Positions 1 through 9,622 are shown, numbered from the stretch's first letter. The stretch is DNA of 33,618 bases from Dickeya chrysanthemi NCPPB 402 (GCF_000406105.1 NZ_CM001974.1:1249250-1282867); one strand, 5' to 3'. A program made the numbers and translations. The notes: a model not told the origin generated them from the letters alone.

Positions 1-1469
1 GCGAATCGCCTGACGGTGTGGCAGCTCGGTGAGCAAGTGCTTACCGCCCGTGAAACGGTAACGTTGCCGGGAACCGCGCCCTTTTCACTGGCGCTGCTGG
101 CCGGGGGGCATTCGTTGCTGGTGAAATCCGCCGACGGACGCGTCAGCCAGTGGTTCGACACCCCGACGACGGCGGGGCCGCGCCTGAATGAAATTCGTAC
201 CTTCCCCACCGTGGGGCGACAACTGCAACTGGTGACCGAACCGCGTCGTCGTGTGTTTGCCACCCTTGACCCGCAAGGCCATTTCTCGCTGTTCGCCAGT
301 AAACAATCCGGCGAGCTGATGAGCGCTTTGCTGGCGCCGCCCGTCGGCAAGGCGGCGTTTTCCCCTCGAGGGCGGGCGCTGTTGCTGGAAACGGCTACCG
401 GCTGGCAACCCTATCAACTGGATAATGCTTACCCGGATATCGGCTGGCGTGGGCTATGGCAAAAACTCTGGTATGAAAGCTACCCCGAGCCGGATTATGT
501 CTGGCAGCCGACCGCTGCCGATGATAGCTATCAGGCTAAATTCAGTTTGATTCCGTTGTTGAGCGGCACCTTCAAAGCGGCGCTGTATGCCATGCTGTTC
601 GCCGCGCCGCTGGCGCTGGCGGCGGCGATGTATACCGCCTGTTTCATGACGCCGGCGTTGCGACGTTGGATTAAACCTGCGATGGAAATCATGGGCGCGC
701 TGCCGACGGTGGTGATTGGGCTCATCGCTGCGTTATGGCTGGCACCCCACATGGCGACCTATCTGGCCGCCATTCTGTTGTTGCCGCCGTTATGGGGCGC
801 GGCGGTGTTGGGCTGTGGCTGGTTGCTGGAACAGTTGCCTGCCCGCTGGCGACGCGGCGTGTTGGCCGGGTGGGATGCATTGTTGTTGATACCGGCGATG
901 TTATTAACGCTGGCGCTGGCGTGCTGGTTAGGGCCATGGCTGGAGTTACGTTTGCTGGGGCAGCCGCTCTGGCAGTGGATGGGTGACCATTTCAGCCAAC
1001 GTAATACGCTGGTGGCAGGGGTGGCGTTGGGGTTTGCCTTGATCCCGCTGATTTTTTCGCTGGCGGAGGATGCCTTGTTTAGCGTGCCGCCGCGTTTGAG
1101 CCAAGGCTCGCTGGCGCTGGGGGCGACCGCGTGGCAAACGTTATGGCGGGTGGTGCTGCCATCGGCCAGCTCCGGCATTTTTGCTGCTTGATGCTCAGTT
1201 TTGGCCGCGCGGTGGGGGAAACCATGATCGTGCTGATGGCGACGGGTAATACGCCGGTGATGGACAACAGCCTGTTTCAGGGATTGCGATCGCTGGCGGC
1301 CAACATCGCGATTGAAATGCCGGAAGCGGCGATGTCCAGCGCGCACTATCGGGTGTTGTTTTTAGCCGCGCTGGTCCTGTTTCTCTTTACTTTCGTGGTC
1401 AATTCGCTGGCGGAGGTGATTCGCCAGCGCCTGCGTCGCCGCTATCGTGATGAGGGAGAATTGTCATGA
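1..1469 (+). pseudogene. pstC: PstC-like phosphate ABC transporter permease, 5'-truncated and frameshifted
   Basis: The frame is open from base 1, so the true start lies upstream of the window. The first ~170 visible residues are a soluble, beta-rich extension (presumably periplasmic). A PstC-type permease domain follows, with hydrophobic segments from about base 570 and the permease loop [21 protein letters not shown] near 1100-1160. The frame hits TGA at 1189-1191 immediately after GIFAA. The conserved continuation, LMLSFGRAVGETMIVLMATGNTPVMD, runs in another frame from 1188 to the stop at 1467-1469. One base is missing around 1187-1188; restoring it rejoins a normal PstC C-terminus. The downstream permease start overlaps the stop (ATGA), as in an intact operon. 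The cause may be a true mutation or a sequencing error. A phosphate substrate is inferred from family resemblance; no binding-protein gene is visible. Confidence 0.8.
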
Positions 1470-3112
1470 GGCGCTGGTTCAGTACCGGAACGCCCTGGGT
1501 ATGGCTAACGGCGTCTGCGATTACGTTCAGTTTGATCGCCATCGTCGCCGTATTTGTGCTGCTGATCGGGCAGAGTGCGCGCTATCTGTGGCCGCAATCG
1601 GTATGGCTGTTTAGTCTGCAGGATGCGCAGGGTAATACGCGACAGTTGATCGGCGAACGTTATGATGAGCAGTCGCTAACCCGGCAACAGTTAACGGATG
1701 CCGGTATCGTCAATGCGCCCGAGAGCGGGGCGACCCGTTATCTGCTGAAAACCGGGTGGCGAGAGGTAGACGGGCAAAGCTTCCAGACGCTGCTGTCCCT
1801 GTCGGTGGCCGACGCCAGCCGGCCGGCGAATATGCTGGCGGTGCGCCGCACCACCAACGGTATGGCCTATGGCTATCTCGACGGGATGACCGAAGATGGG
1901 CAGCCATTGGTGTCCGATAACCTGTCGTCGACGTTGCAACAACGTATTGCGCTGGTTCAACAGTTGATGAAGCGTGCTCAGTCCCTGCGTTTGGGCGAAA
2001 TGAACCGGATTAATCAGCAGTTCGACGCGTTGCGGTTGCAGGAAGAGAAACTGCGCCGGGAAAACCGGTTGGGTGATCAGGCACAGGCGCGCCTTAAAGC
2101 TGAACGCACGGAGCTGGAGCGCCATTTCAACGAGCTTAACCAGCAACTGATAGCGCTCAATGCCGATATCAATCGCTCGGCGGTATGGGTGCGCGATGCA
2201 CAAGGGCAGCGGCATACCATTCCGATCAGGATGATCGACCGGGCGTGGTACCCGAATGCGATGACGCTGGCCGAGAAAGCGCAGCAAACAGTGCGGGTGC
2301 TGGGCGCCATGCTAACCCGGTTCGAGCCGGACGACAGTAGTCCCGGTCAGCTCTTTCCGGCGATTTTCGGCACCGTGCTGTTGGTGATTCTGATGTCGGT
2401 TATCGTGATGCCGCTGGGGGTAGTAGCGGCGGTTTATTTGCACGAATACGCCGACAACAACAGCCTGACCCGCTGGGTGCGGGTTGCCGTGGCGAATCTG
2501 GCTGGCGTACCGTCGATCGTCTACGGCGTATTTGGGCTGGGCTTTTTTGTTTATCTGGTCGGCGGCACGCTGGACCACCTGTTTTACGCCGAGTCACTGC
2601 CTAACCCGACCTTTGGTACGCCGGGGTTGCTGTGGGCCTCGCTGACGTTGGCGCTGTTGACGCTGCCGGTGGTTATCGTCTCTACCGAAGAAGGATTGTC
2701 GCGAATCCCGGTATCGGTGCGCCATGGATCGCTGGCGTTGGGGGCCACCCGGGCGGAAACCCTGTGGCGCGTGGTGTTGCCGATGGCGGTGCCGGCGATG
2801 ATGACCGGGCTGATTCTGGCGGTGGCGCGGGCAGCGGGGGAAACCGCGCCGCTCATGCTGGTGGGCGTGGTGAAATCGGTGCCGGCGTTGCCGGTGGATG
2901 AGATCTTCCCTTATTTGCACCTGGAACGGAAATTCATGCATCTGGGGTTCCAGATTTACGATTTGGCGTTCCAAAGCCCGGATGTGGAAGCGGCGCGCCC
3001 GCTGGTGTATACCACCGCATTGTTGCTGGTGTTCATTGTGGTGGCGCTGAATCTGGCGGCAATCGGCATTCGCCATGTATTACGTGAAAAATACCGAATG
3101 ATGTCACTCTGA
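1466..3112 (+). CDS. pstA: PstA-like phosphate ABC transporter permease with coiled-coil insertion
   Basis: Inner-membrane permease of a phosphate-type ABC importer, 548 aa; E. coli PstA is only about 300 aa. A transmembrane helix lies near residues 15-38. A long hydrophilic stretch follows to about residue 295, including a charged, Leu/Glu/Arg/Gln-rich probable coiled coil near 155-235. The classic permease domain starts near residue 300 and contains the EAA-type loop [23 protein letters not shown], then [14 protein letters not shown]. The start overlaps the stop of the upstream permease frame by ATGA, and pstB follows 17 bp downstream. The enlarged extra-membrane region parallels the extended N-terminus of the partner permease, so the two extensions may pack together (inference). 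Confidence 0.9.
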   Translation: MRRWFSTGTPWVWLTASAITFSLIAIVAVFVLLIGQSARYLWPQSVWLFSLQDAQGNTRQLIGERYDEQSLTRQQLTDAGIVNAPESGATRYLLKTGWREVDGQSFQTLLSLSVADASRPANMLAVRRTTNGMAYGYLDGMTEDGQPLVSDNLSSTLQQRIALVQQLMKRAQSLRLGEMNRINQQFDALRLQEEKLRRENRLGDQAQARLKAERTELERHFNELNQQLIALNADINRSAVWVRDAQGQRHTIPIRMIDRAWYPNAMTLAEKAQQTVRVLGAMLTRFEPDDSSPGQLFPAIFGTVLLVILMSVIVMPLGVVAAVYLHEYADNNSLTRWVRVAVANLAGVPSIVYGVFGLGFFVYLVGGTLDHLFYAESLPNPTFGTPGLLWASLTLALLTLPVVIVSTEEGLSRIPVSVRHGSLALGATRAETLWRVVLPMAVPAMMTGLILAVARAAGETAPLMLVGVVKSVPALPVDEIFPYLHLERKFMHLGFQIYDLAFQSPDVEAARPLVYTTALLLVFIVVALNLAAIGIRHVLREKYRMMSL

Positions 3113-3129
3113 GTGGCGGGAGAATAGTA

Positions 3130-3945
3130 ATGGGCATGCCTAAACCGCTGGAGAGACTCCCCGTGATGGACGTCCACCGGTTAACCGATGAACAAACGGC
3201 GTTGTCGGCAGAGGGACTGAATCTGTATTACGGCGACAAGCACGCACTGTGCGATATTTCGCTGCGTATTCCGAAAAACCGTGTGACGGCGCTGATTGGG
3301 CCATCCGGTTGCGGCAAGTCTACCTTGTTGCGTTGCTTTAACCGCATGAACGATCTGATGGAGCATTGCCGTATTGAAGGCGATCTCTGTCTGCAGGGCA
3401 TGAACATCCACGATCCGTCGCTGGATGTCTCGACGCTGCGTCGTCGGGTCGGCATGGTGTTCCAGCGGCCTAATCCGTTTCCGAAATCCATTTATGAGAA
3501 TGTGATTTACGGCCTGCGTTTGCAAGGCATGAAAGACCGGCGTCAACTGGACGAGGCGGTGGAAAGCGCGCTGCGGGCCGCCGCGTTGTGGCATGAAGTG
3601 AAAGATAGGCTAGGCGACAGCGCGCTGACGTTGTCCAGCGGCCAACAACAACGGCTGGTCATCGCCCGAGCCATCGCCATCGAACCGGAAGTGTTATTGC
3701 TGGATGAACCGACTTCGGCGCTTGATCCGATTTCAACGCTGGTGATCGAAGAGCTGATCGGCGCGCTGAAGCGCCGTTTCACGCTGGTATTAGTGACGCA
3801 TAACATGCAGCAGGCGGCGCGGGTATCGGATTACACGGCGTTTATCCATCATGGCCGGTTGATCGAATACAGCGAGACGGATGCGTTGTTTACCGCTCCG
3901 GCAGAACGTCGCACCGAGGATTATATTACCGGTCGTTTTGGCTAG
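3130..3945 (+). CDS. pstB: PstB-like phosphate ABC transporter ATP-binding protein
   Basis: Cytoplasmic ATPase that would energise the two preceding permeases, 271 aa, a usual PstB length. Visible motifs are Walker [10 protein letters not shown] (57-65), Q-loop FQRPNPFP (111-118), signature LSSGQQQRL (168-176), Walker [13 protein letters not shown] (189-200) and the switch histidine in LVLVTHN. The signature reads LSSGQ rather than the commoner LSGGQ; both serine and glycine are tolerated in this family. The start at 3130 has GGGAG about 8 bp upstream; an in-frame GTG/ATG pair at 3163/3166 is an alternative. No phoU follows: the next gene is an unrelated regulator. That suggests an accessory transport system rather than the main signalling pst operon. 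Confidence 0.92.
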   Translation: MGMPKPLERLPVMDVHRLTDEQTALSAEGLNLYYGDKHALCDISLRIPKNRVTALIGPSGCGKSTLLRCFNRMNDLMEHCRIEGDLCLQGMNIHDPSLDVSTLRRRVGMVFQRPNPFPKSIYENVIYGLRLQGMKDRRQLDEAVESALRAAALWHEVKDRLGDSALTLSSGQQQRLVIARAIAIEPEVLLLDEPTSALDPISTLVIEELIGALKRRFTLVLVTHNMQQAARVSDYTAFIHHGRLIEYSETDALFTAPAERRTEDYITGRFG

Positions 3946-4085
3946 AGGTTGCCACCACCGCGGTGTTTGCGTTGCATTCCACAAGGTAGGGTTGTTTCCA
4001 TACTTTTTTCTTATGAAAAATTGACCTGCGTCGAGAAACTGACGTTTAGTTGCCAGCTCCGCGCTGTGATTGCATGGTGTGATGA
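3946..4085. other. intergenic region, little to see
   Basis: About 140 bp between pstB and the regulator. A short palindrome CACCGCGGTG at 3956-3965 just after pstB is not followed by a T tract, so I do not call a terminator. No other convincing signal was seen. Confidence 0.4.
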
Positions 4086-4103
4086 TAAACTGCGCGCAAT
4101 TTA
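4086..4103. promoter_or_regulatory. palindromic operator candidate upstream of the HTH gene
   Basis: TAAACTGCGCGCAATTTA is an 18-bp inverted repeat with 8 of 9 base pairs matching (only C4090/A4099 do not pair). It lies 38 bp before the chosen ATG of the adjacent HTH regulator. Small XRE-type regulators commonly autorepress through such sites, so autoregulation is the natural inference. Confidence 0.45.
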
Positions 4104-4141
4104 GCGTAGGGGCAAATAGCGGCATTATGAGATTCGGTACC

Positions 4142-4567
4142 ATGAGCGAAGGTGAAATCATCACCGAGCTTTGTCGGCGTATAAAAGACGCGCGTATTCA
4201 GCAGCGATTATCCCAGGTGGATCTGGCCGAACGGGCCGGCCTCGGCATCGCTACCATCAAACGGGCGGAGATGGGGGAATCGATCACTCTGAGCAGCCTG
4301 CTGGCGATTCTGCGCGGGTTGAATCGTCTGCATCAATTGGAAGGCGTGCTATTTGATACCGAAGTTGAGAATTTCAATGCGCGACTTAATGGCGGGCAAT
4401 CCCGTACGCCGTTACGCATTCGTAAGAAAAATACCGACGCGCCGGCTCCCGTCGCCGCAGTGGAATCGATGCCTAAGCCTGTCGCCAGCGCACTTGACTG
4501 GTATGTTTCCGCGGCTGAAAACAATTTAATTTGGTCCTGGCCGGACAACGAAAAAAAACCTTCCTGA
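4142..4567 (+). CDS. XRE/Cro-type helix-turn-helix regulator
   Basis: Small DNA-binding protein of about 141 aa. An N-terminal HTH of the XRE type covers roughly residues 5-65: RRIKDARIQQRLSQVDLAERAG is the first part, and GIATIKRAEMGESITLSSLLAILRGL follows. The C-terminal half is hydrophilic, Pro/Ala-rich with a basic IRKKN patch, ends in a Trp-containing segment, and has no domain I recognise. In-frame ATGs at 4070, 4082 and 4127 would start earlier, but the two earliest overlap or precede the palindrome at 4086-4103. I chose 4142 because the HTH begins right after it; ribosome-binding sites are weak for all candidates. It is monocistronic with its own terminator. The target genes are unknown; pst upstream or itself are candidates. 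Confidence 0.75.
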   Translation: MSEGEIITELCRRIKDARIQQRLSQVDLAERAGLGIATIKRAEMGESITLSSLLAILRGLNRLHQLEGVLFDTEVENFNARLNGGQSRTPLRIRKKNTDAPAPVAAVESMPKPVASALDWYVSAAENNLIWSWPDNEKKPS

Positions 4568-4573
4568 AAGAAG

Positions 4574-4613
4574 ACGCCGGACTGATGCGTTGACATCAAC
4601 CCGGCGTATTTTT
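4574..4613 (+). terminator. rho-independent terminator after the HTH gene
   Basis: Stem ACGCCGG (4574-4580) pairs with CCGGCGT (4601-4607). A second inner stem is TGATG/CATCA around the loop CGTTGA, and ATTTTT (4608-4613) follows. It lies directly after the HTH stop codon. Read from the other strand it may also stop transcripts leaving sdaB, though that side has only a CTTCTTT tract. Confidence 0.8.
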
Positions 4614-4675
4614 GTCGCCAGCTTTGCCGCTCAGAGCGCTCGCCGTCAGGCGATTGCGGTTTTACCCGCAGCGGT

Positions 4676-6046
4676 TTACTCGCATTGCACCACTTTGATC
4701 GCCAGACCGCCCCGGGAGGTTTCGCGGTATTTGGCGTTCATGTCTTTGCCGGTTTCATACATGGTTTCAATCACTTTATCCAGCGAGACGCGGGGTTCGC
4801 TGGCGCGGCGAATCGCCATACGGGCGGCGTTGATCGCTTTGACGGAGGCGATGGCGTTACGCTCGATGCAAGGCACCTGAACCTGACCGGCCACCGGGTC
4901 GCAGGTCAAACCGAGGTTGTGTTCCATACCGATTTCAGCGGCGATACACACCTGCTCCGGATTCGCGCCCAGCAGCTCTGCCAGACCGGCCGCCGCCATT
5001 GAGCAGGCGACGCCGACTTCACCCTGGCAACCCACTTCCGCACCGGAAATCGACGCGTTCATTTTGAACAGAATGCCGATGGCGCCGGCGGCCAGGAAAT
5101 AGCGCAGGCAGGTGTCCGGCGTGACCGGCTGAATAAAGCGGTCGTAGTAGGCCAACACGGCAGGAATAATGCCGCAGGCGCCGTTGGTCGGTGCGGTGAC
5201 CACCCGGCCGCCGGCGGCGTTTTCTTCCGATACCGCCATGGCGAACATGTTGACCCAATCCATGGCATCCATCGGATCGTTGGAAAAACGCCCGTTGGTG
5301 AACAACAGCCGGTGTAACGCTGAGGCGCGACGTGGTACGCGTAGCGGGCCGGGCAGCACGCCTTCGGTGTTCATACCGCGATGAATGGCGTTCTGCATGG
5401 TTTGCCAGACGCTGGCGAAATAGGCTTCCAGCGCGTCGCGGCCGTGCATGGCGATTTCGTTTTTCATCACCACTGCCGACAGCGACAGGCAGTTATCGTG
5501 GCAGTGCTGCAACAGTTGGCGGGCGGAATAGAACGGCCAGGGCGCGCGCTCTTCCTGGGTATTCGGCTGACCGAAGTGCTCTTGATCGACCACGAAACCG
5601 CCGCCGATCGAATAGTAGGTTTTGCTGTACAGCACCTTCTGTCCGGCGTCGAGCGCGCGGATCGTCATGCCGTTTTCGTGTAGCGGCAGGTTTTCCGGCT
5701 GGAAACGCAGTGCGCTCTCCAGCGGGAAATTGACTGCATAGCGCCCATTGAGCAACGGCAGACGACCGCTGTGTTGTACTTGTTGAATAAAAGCCGGGAT
5801 CGCGTCGATATCCACGCTATCCGGCAGGTTGCCCGCCAGTCCCATGATGATGGCGATATCGGTGTGGTGGCCCTTGCCGGTCAGAGCCAGCGAGCCATAA
5901 ACATCAACGATAATGGCGTCAACCGATGAAATCAGAGACTGGTTAACCAGATCGTCGGTGAACATGTTGCCAGCTTTCATCGGACCAACGGTATGCGAAC
6001 TGGAAGGGCCGATACCAATTTTGAAAATATCAAATACGCTGACCAT
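4676..6046 (-). CDS. sdaB: L-serine dehydratase (iron-sulfur, single-chain)
   Basis: Converts L-serine to pyruvate and ammonia in the cytoplasm. The 456-aa length is normal for the single-chain bacterial enzymes SdaA, SdaB and TdcG. It opens with FDIFKIGIGPSSSHTVGPMKAG. The three [4Fe-4S] ligands are visible as Cys340, Cys382 and Cys393 with the family spacing C-x41-C-x10-C, and SGAEVGCQGEVGVACSM surrounds the first. The sequence is closer to SdaB than SdaA at the N-terminus (FDIFKIGI), and it lies 67 bp behind sdaC as in enterobacterial sdaCB operons. It therefore acts with the transporter to use serine as carbon and nitrogen source. The name sdaB rather than sdaA is my judgement from residue resemblance and context. 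Confidence 0.95.
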   Translation of the reverse strand: MVSVFDIFKIGIGPSSSHTVGPMKAGNMFTDDLVNQSLISSVDAIIVDVYGSLALTGKGHHTDIAIIMGLAGNLPDSVDIDAIPAFIQQVQHSGRLPLLNGRYAVNFPLESALRFQPENLPLHENGMTIRALDAGQKVLYSKTYYSIGGGFVVDQEHFGQPNTQEERAPWPFYSARQLLQHCHDNCLSLSAVVMKNEIAMHGRDALEAYFASVWQTMQNAIHRGMNTEGVLPGPLRVPRRASALHRLLFTNGRFSNDPMDAMDWVNMFAMAVSEENAAGGRVVTAPTNGACGIIPAVLAYYDRFIQPVTPDTCLRYFLAAGAIGILFKMNASISGAEVGCQGEVGVACSMAAAGLAELLGANPEQVCIAAEIGMEHNLGLTCDPVAGQVQVPCIERNAIASVKAINAARMAIRRASEPRVSLDKVIETMYETGKDMNAKYRETSRGGLAIKVVQCE

Positions 6047-6113
6047 AGGGGGTTCCTTTCAGCTGACGCAGGCAGCAGCACCGCCTGCGTCGGGAGGGAC
6101 AGAGGGGTAACAA

Positions 6114-7397
6114 TTACTCGAACAGGGTGTAGACGATCGCGGTGATGGCGATCAGGCCCAGCAGGGTGACGAACACATTGCTCAGTGCGCCGCTGTATTG
6201 ACGCATGGCCGGTACTTTGTGGATCGCGTACATCGGCATCAGGAACAGCAAACAAGCGATGACCGGGCCGCCCAGTGTTTCAATCATGCCCAGAATGCTG
6301 GGGTTCAGGGTGGCGACCAGCCAGGTGGTGACCAGCATGAACAGCGCGGTGATACGGTTGAGTTTGGCGGTGGTGACGGTTTTGCCGCGGCTGCGCAGCA
6401 TTTTTATCATCATGCCGTTCAGGCCTTCGCCGGCACCCAGGTAGTGACCCAGAAACGATTTGGAAATCGCGACAGTGGCGATGACTGGCGCCAGATAGCC
6501 CATGACCGGGTTATTAAAGTGGTTCGCCAGATAAGACAGGATGGAAATGTTCTGTGTTTTGGCTTCCATCAGGTCAGACGGGGAGAGCGCCAGCACGCAA
6601 CTGAACACGAAGAACATGACGGTCAGCACCATCATGATGTGGCTGCAGGCCAGAATACGGGAACATTTTCTCTCTGCGTTATCACCGTATTCACGACGTT
6701 TCGCGACCGCAAAAGAGGAAATAATCGGCGAGTGGTTGAAAGAGAACACCATAACCGGGATCGCCAGCCACAGCGTTGCCAGCAGGCCATTGCCCGTGGT
6801 GCTGTTGGTCAGGGAAATATTATGGAAAACAGTGGTATTCCAGTGGGGAATTAAATACAGCGCCAGCATCATTAATACGGCGACGAACGGATAAACCAAG
6901 ACGCTCATGGCTTTTACGATCATCGCTTCGCCGAAGCGGACAATAAACATCAGCCCCAGAATTAATACCAGCGACAGAATTGCTCGCGGCGGTGACGGTA
7001 AATGCAACTGGTGAGTAATAAAGCTGTCAACGGTATTGGTAATCGCAACGCTGTAAACCAGAAGAATCGGGTAAATAGCGAAAAAATAGAGCAGTGTGAT
7101 TAATTTTCCTGCACCAACCCCAAAGTGTTCTTCTACCACTTCGGTAATATCTTCACCGCCTTTTTTACCGGATAAAACGAATCGGCATAATGCGCGGTGA
7201 GAAAAATAGGTCATCGGAAAAGCAATAATAGCCATGATAATCAACGGAATTAAACCGCCGATGCCGGCATTGATGGGTAAAAACAGCACGCCTGCGCCGA
7301 TGGCGGTGCCGTACAGGCCCAGCATCCAGACGGTATCGCTTTTACGCCAGCCTGAAGCTTGCTCCAGTACCTGACTGCTGTCTTGAATTGTGCTCAT
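6114..7397 (-). CDS. sdaC: serine:H+ symporter SdaC (HAAAP family)
   Basis: Inner-membrane serine permease of the hydroxy/aromatic amino acid family, 427 aa from the chosen start (E. coli SdaC is 429). About eleven hydrophobic segments are visible, with the early signature [22 protein letters not shown]. The frame extends further upstream to 7565, but ATG at 7397 is preceded by AAGGAG and matches the SdaC N-terminus ([21 protein letters not shown]), so the extension is dismissed. It is the first gene of the sdaCB operon, and its promoter must lie in the AT-rich region 7398-7868. No regulator site could be assigned with confidence. Confidence 0.95.
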   Translation of the reverse strand: MSTIQDSSQVLEQASGWRKSDTVWMLGLYGTAIGAGVLFLPINAGIGGLIPLIIMAIIAFPMTYFSHRALCRFVLSGKKGGEDITEVVEEHFGVGAGKLITLLYFFAIYPILLVYSVAITNTVDSFITHQLHLPSPPRAILSLVLILGLMFIVRFGEAMIVKAMSVLVYPFVAVLMMLALYLIPHWNTTVFHNISLTNSTTGNGLLATLWLAIPVMVFSFNHSPIISSFAVAKRREYGDNAERKCSRILACSHIMMVLTVMFFVFSCVLALSPSDLMEAKTQNISILSYLANHFNNPVMGYLAPVIATVAISKSFLGHYLGAGEGLNGMMIKMLRSRGKTVTTAKLNRITALFMLVTTWLVATLNPSILGMIETLGGPVIACLLFLMPMYAIHKVPAMRQYSGALSNVFVTLLGLIAITAIVYTLFE

Positions 7398-7623
7398 ACG
7401 TGTTTCTCCTTGGTGAACACAGAGTATAAAAAATACCGTACCGGCTGAGAGCCAATACAGAGAGAATTCGCAGGTGTCACACGAGACATCATGTGAATCG
7501 GGGTAATCTTTTTTGTGGCGGCATTCTATATCCTGACCGGTATGAAATAATAGTGAGGCGATCACACAAATGAACAGAGATCAATTATTTTAACTCTAAT
7601 TAATTAAAAATAAAATATCAGTA

Positions 7624-7673
7624 TTGATGCGTTAAATAATTTATTTCGGCAGGTATCTTTTTTGATGCGTTAA
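7624..7673. repeat. 12-bp direct repeat TTGATGCGTTAA
   Basis: TTGATGCGTTAA occurs at 7624-7635 and again at 7662-7673, 38 bp start to start, in the AT-rich region upstream of sdaC. Identical spaced copies suggest paired binding sites, but no regulator could be named. Confidence 0.5.
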
Positions 7674-7696
7674 TTGATTCGAATAGGTGAATAATA

Positions 7697-7828
7697 ATGC
7701 GGAAATATTTTTCATTCTGGATGTTTGCGAGTGAAATAAATAACCGGCGCAAGGTGTTTATTTTATTCGCGTTGGAGATAATAAACTCAATCATCATAAT
7801 GTCACGTAAAAATCTTACCGGGCGATGA
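7697..7828 (+). CDS. possible 43-aa membrane peptide
   Basis: ATG at 7697 is preceded by AGGTGA (7685-7690) at 6-bp spacing, and the frame runs to TGA at 7826-7828. The predicted peptide has a basic N-terminus (MRKYF), a central NNRRK and a hydrophobic stretch VFILFALEIINSIIIM, like many small bacterial membrane proteins. It stands alone on the plus strand in an AT-rich gap where chance ORFs are common, and codon use gives no further support. I recognise no family. Confidence 0.25.
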   Translation: MRKYFSFWMFASEINNRRKVFILFALEIINSIIIMSRKNLTGR

Positions 7829-7829
7829 T

Positions 7830-7853
7830 ATGCGGGTCATGACTGACCCGCAT
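7830..7853 (-). terminator. perfect hairpin downstream of purK
   Basis: ATGCGGGTCA (7830-7839), loop TGAC, TGACCCGCAT (7844-7853): ten uninterrupted base pairs 16 bp beyond the purK stop. No T tract follows on either strand, so it may be an attenuating or RNA-stabilising 3' hairpin rather than a standard terminator. Confidence 0.5.
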
Positions 7854-7868
7854 TACGCCGCTGTGTAC

Positions 7869-8939
7869 TTAATCGACTAACCGTTGTTGTGCCCACGCCA
7901 GCCCGGAATGATAGGCATCCGGCAGCAGCGGCGCCAGGGCGTTCAGCGTCTGGCTCAACTGCGCATTATCCGGATGCGTAAGGTTCAGATGCCCCACCTT
8001 GCGGCCCGGGCGAACCTCTTTCTCATACCAGTGCAAATGCACCAGCGGTAGCGTCAGCCAGTCAATGTTCACATCCGTGCCGATCAGATTAACCATCACC
8101 GACACAGTGGCGACCACCGGCGACGGCAGCGGCAGATCAAGAATCGCACGCAAGTGCAATTCGAACTGACTGATGGAGGCGCCGTTTTGCGTCCAGTGCC
8201 CGCTGTTGTGTACGCGCGGCGCCAGTTCGTTGATCAACAGGCGGTCACCGACCACGAAACACTCCATCGCCATCACGCCTACGTAACCGAGGCGATGCAT
8301 GATTGACGACAGCATCTGCTCCGCCTGTTGTTGCAGGTGAGGCTGTGGTTGCGGCAGCGCCACGCTGGTACGCAGGATGCCGTCTTCGTGCAGGTTGTGG
8401 GTCAGCGGGTAAAATACGCAGTCACCCTTCGTGCTGCGTGCGCCGACCAGCGATACTTCGCCGGAAAAAGCGATGCCTTGCTCGACAATGCATTCACCGT
8501 AGCATTCGGCCGGCAGGCTATGTTCTTCGCCGGGGCGGATACGCCATTGTCCGCGCCCATCGTAGCCGCCGACACGACGTTTAACGATCGCCAGTTCGCC
8601 CAGCGTTGCGAATACCGTCGGCCATTCCTGTGCCGAAGCCAGCAATTGCCAGGGGGCGGTCGCCAGACCCAGTTCATCCAGCAGTTGCTTTTGCGTAAAA
8701 CGATCGGCCAGACGTGGGAAGATATCGCGGTTGACGAAAGCGGAATGCTGCGCCAGTTGGCGAGTCAGCGCCGTTTCCGGCCAACGTTCGATTTCGGCCG
8801 TGATAACGCTGTGCTGCACCGGTACGGATTCCGGCTCTGCATCCAGCCCGACCGGATAAACCGCGATGCCAAGCGGCTCGCCGGCCTGACGCAACATACG
8901 GCCTAACTGACCATTACCCAGTACGCAAACCGGTTTCAT
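7869..8939 (-). CDS. purK: N5-carboxyaminoimidazole ribonucleotide synthase
   Basis: ATP-grasp enzyme that carboxylates AIR with bicarbonate to N5-CAIR in purine synthesis. The 356-aa length is essentially that of E. coli PurK. The N-terminus [17 protein letters not shown] is the preATP-grasp glycine-rich motif. [14 protein letters not shown] and [17 protein letters not shown] are ATP-grasp segments, and [17 protein letters not shown] residues (here [16 protein letters not shown]) mark the active site. It overlaps the 3' end of purE by four bases (ATGA) and is therefore translationally coupled to it. The product is passed to PurE, encoded just upstream in the operon. Confidence 0.97.
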   Translation of the reverse strand: MKPVCVLGNGQLGRMLRQAGEPLGIAVYPVGLDAEPESVPVQHSVITAEIERWPETALTRQLAQHSAFVNRDIFPRLADRFTQKQLLDELGLATAPWQLLASAQEWPTVFATLGELAIVKRRVGGYDGRGQWRIRPGEEHSLPAECYGECIVEQGIAFSGEVSLVGARSTKGDCVFYPLTHNLHEDGILRTSVALPQPQPHLQQQAEQMLSSIMHRLGYVGVMAMECFVVGDRLLINELAPRVHNSGHWTQNGASISQFELHLRAILDLPLPSPVVATVSVMVNLIGTDVNIDWLTLPLVHLHWYEKEVRPGRKVGHLNLTHPDNAQLSQTLNALAPLLPDAYHSGLAWAQQRLVD

Positions 8940-9445
8940 GCCTCTTCCCTCGGATCCGGATGGTTCAGTACGTCGTCAGTCTGTGCCTGACGCCAGGCCG
9001 CCAGACGCAACGCCAGCGCGCTGTCGTGGCGCGCCAGAATCTGTGCCGCCAGCAGCGCGGCGTTGGCCGCGCCCGCTTTGCCGATGGCCAGAGTACCGAC
9101 GGGAATGCCGCGCGGCATCTGTACAATCGAATAGAGGCTGTCGACGCCGCTTAATGCCGCGCTCTGTACCGGAACACCCAGCACCGGCACCAGGGTTTTG
9201 GCCGCCAGCATCCCTGGCAGGTGAGCGGCGCCGCCCGCGCCGGCGATAATAACGTCAAAGCCATTCTGGTCCGCCTGTTCGGCGAAGCTGAACAGTTTAT
9301 CCGGCGTGCGGTGCGCGGAGACGACTTCAACGTGATAAGGCAGATTCAGTGTAGTGAGGATCTCTGCAGCAAACTGCATGGTGGCCCAGTCACTCTTTGA
9401 ACCCATGACAATAGCGATTTTCGCCGGGGCAGCGTTGGATGACAT
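8936..9445 (-). CDS. purE: N5-CAIR mutase (class I PurE)
   Basis: Converts N5-CAIR to CAIR in de novo purine synthesis; 169 aa, identical in length to the E. coli enzyme. Recognisable stretches are [33 protein letters not shown] and [15 protein letters not shown]. The frame continues upstream to 9508, but ATG at 9445 has AGGAG 10 bp before it and gives the conserved MSS...[11 protein letters not shown]-terminus. It is coupled to purK by a 4-bp overlap. Transcription should start from the PurR-controlled promoter at 9585-9622, independently of ppiB-lpxH upstream. Confidence 0.97.
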   Translation of the reverse strand: MSSNAAPAKIAIVMGSKSDWATMQFAAEILTTLNLPYHVEVVSAHRTPDKLFSFAEQADQNGFDVIIAGAGGAAHLPGMLAAKTLVPVLGVPVQSAALSGVDSLYSIVQMPRGIPVGTLAIGKAGAANAALLAAQILARHDSALALRLAAWRQAQTDDVLNHPDPREEA

Positions 9446-9584
9446 GCCTGTAATGCTCCTGTGGTTTGCATGACGGTGGTAAACCATGTCGATGATCGTG
9501 CATGACATGGATCGTACATGATGCGGTCATTGCGCGGTGCAACGGCGACCTGAAAACCGAGAGGCGCAGGTCGCGAGGGCGTAG

Positions 9585-9622
9585 AGCATACCATGAGCCA
9601 GAAGGGAGGAAAACGGTTGCGT
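9585..9622 (-). promoter_or_regulatory. purE promoter with PurR operator
   Basis: On the minus strand, ACGCAACCGTTTTCCT (9622-9607) matches the PurR consensus ACGCAAACGTTTGCGT at 13 of 16 positions and, from memory, the E. coli purE operator exactly. It overlaps the -35 element TTTTCC (9613-9608), which lies 17 bp from a -10 element TATGCT (9590-9585). This is the same architecture as E. coli purEK: the purine repressor with hypoxanthine or guanine blocks RNA polymerase. Confidence 0.8.

Larger units (their letters stand above)
7398..7868. other. AT-rich sdaC-purK intergenic region
   Basis: About 470 bp with a marked drop in GC, especially 7565-7800, unlike either neighbour. It must hold the sdaC promoter (reading leftwards) and the 3' end of the purEK transcript (also leftwards). 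A 12-bp direct repeat, a possible 43-codon ORF on the plus strand and a perfect hairpin beside purK are listed separately. Such AT-rich regions often attract nucleoid proteins, which is only an inference here. Confidence 0.6.

Noticed and set aside
1178..1191. Programmed -1 frameshifting at the T-run (ATTTTTGC) in the PstC-like gene
   Set aside because: No X-XXY-YYZ heptamer is in frame, no stimulatory hairpin is evident just downstream, and homologous permeases are read in one frame.
7553..7565. CRP-like GTGA...TCAC upstream of sdaC
   Set aside because: The spacer is 5 bp instead of 6, and the outer bases are poor.
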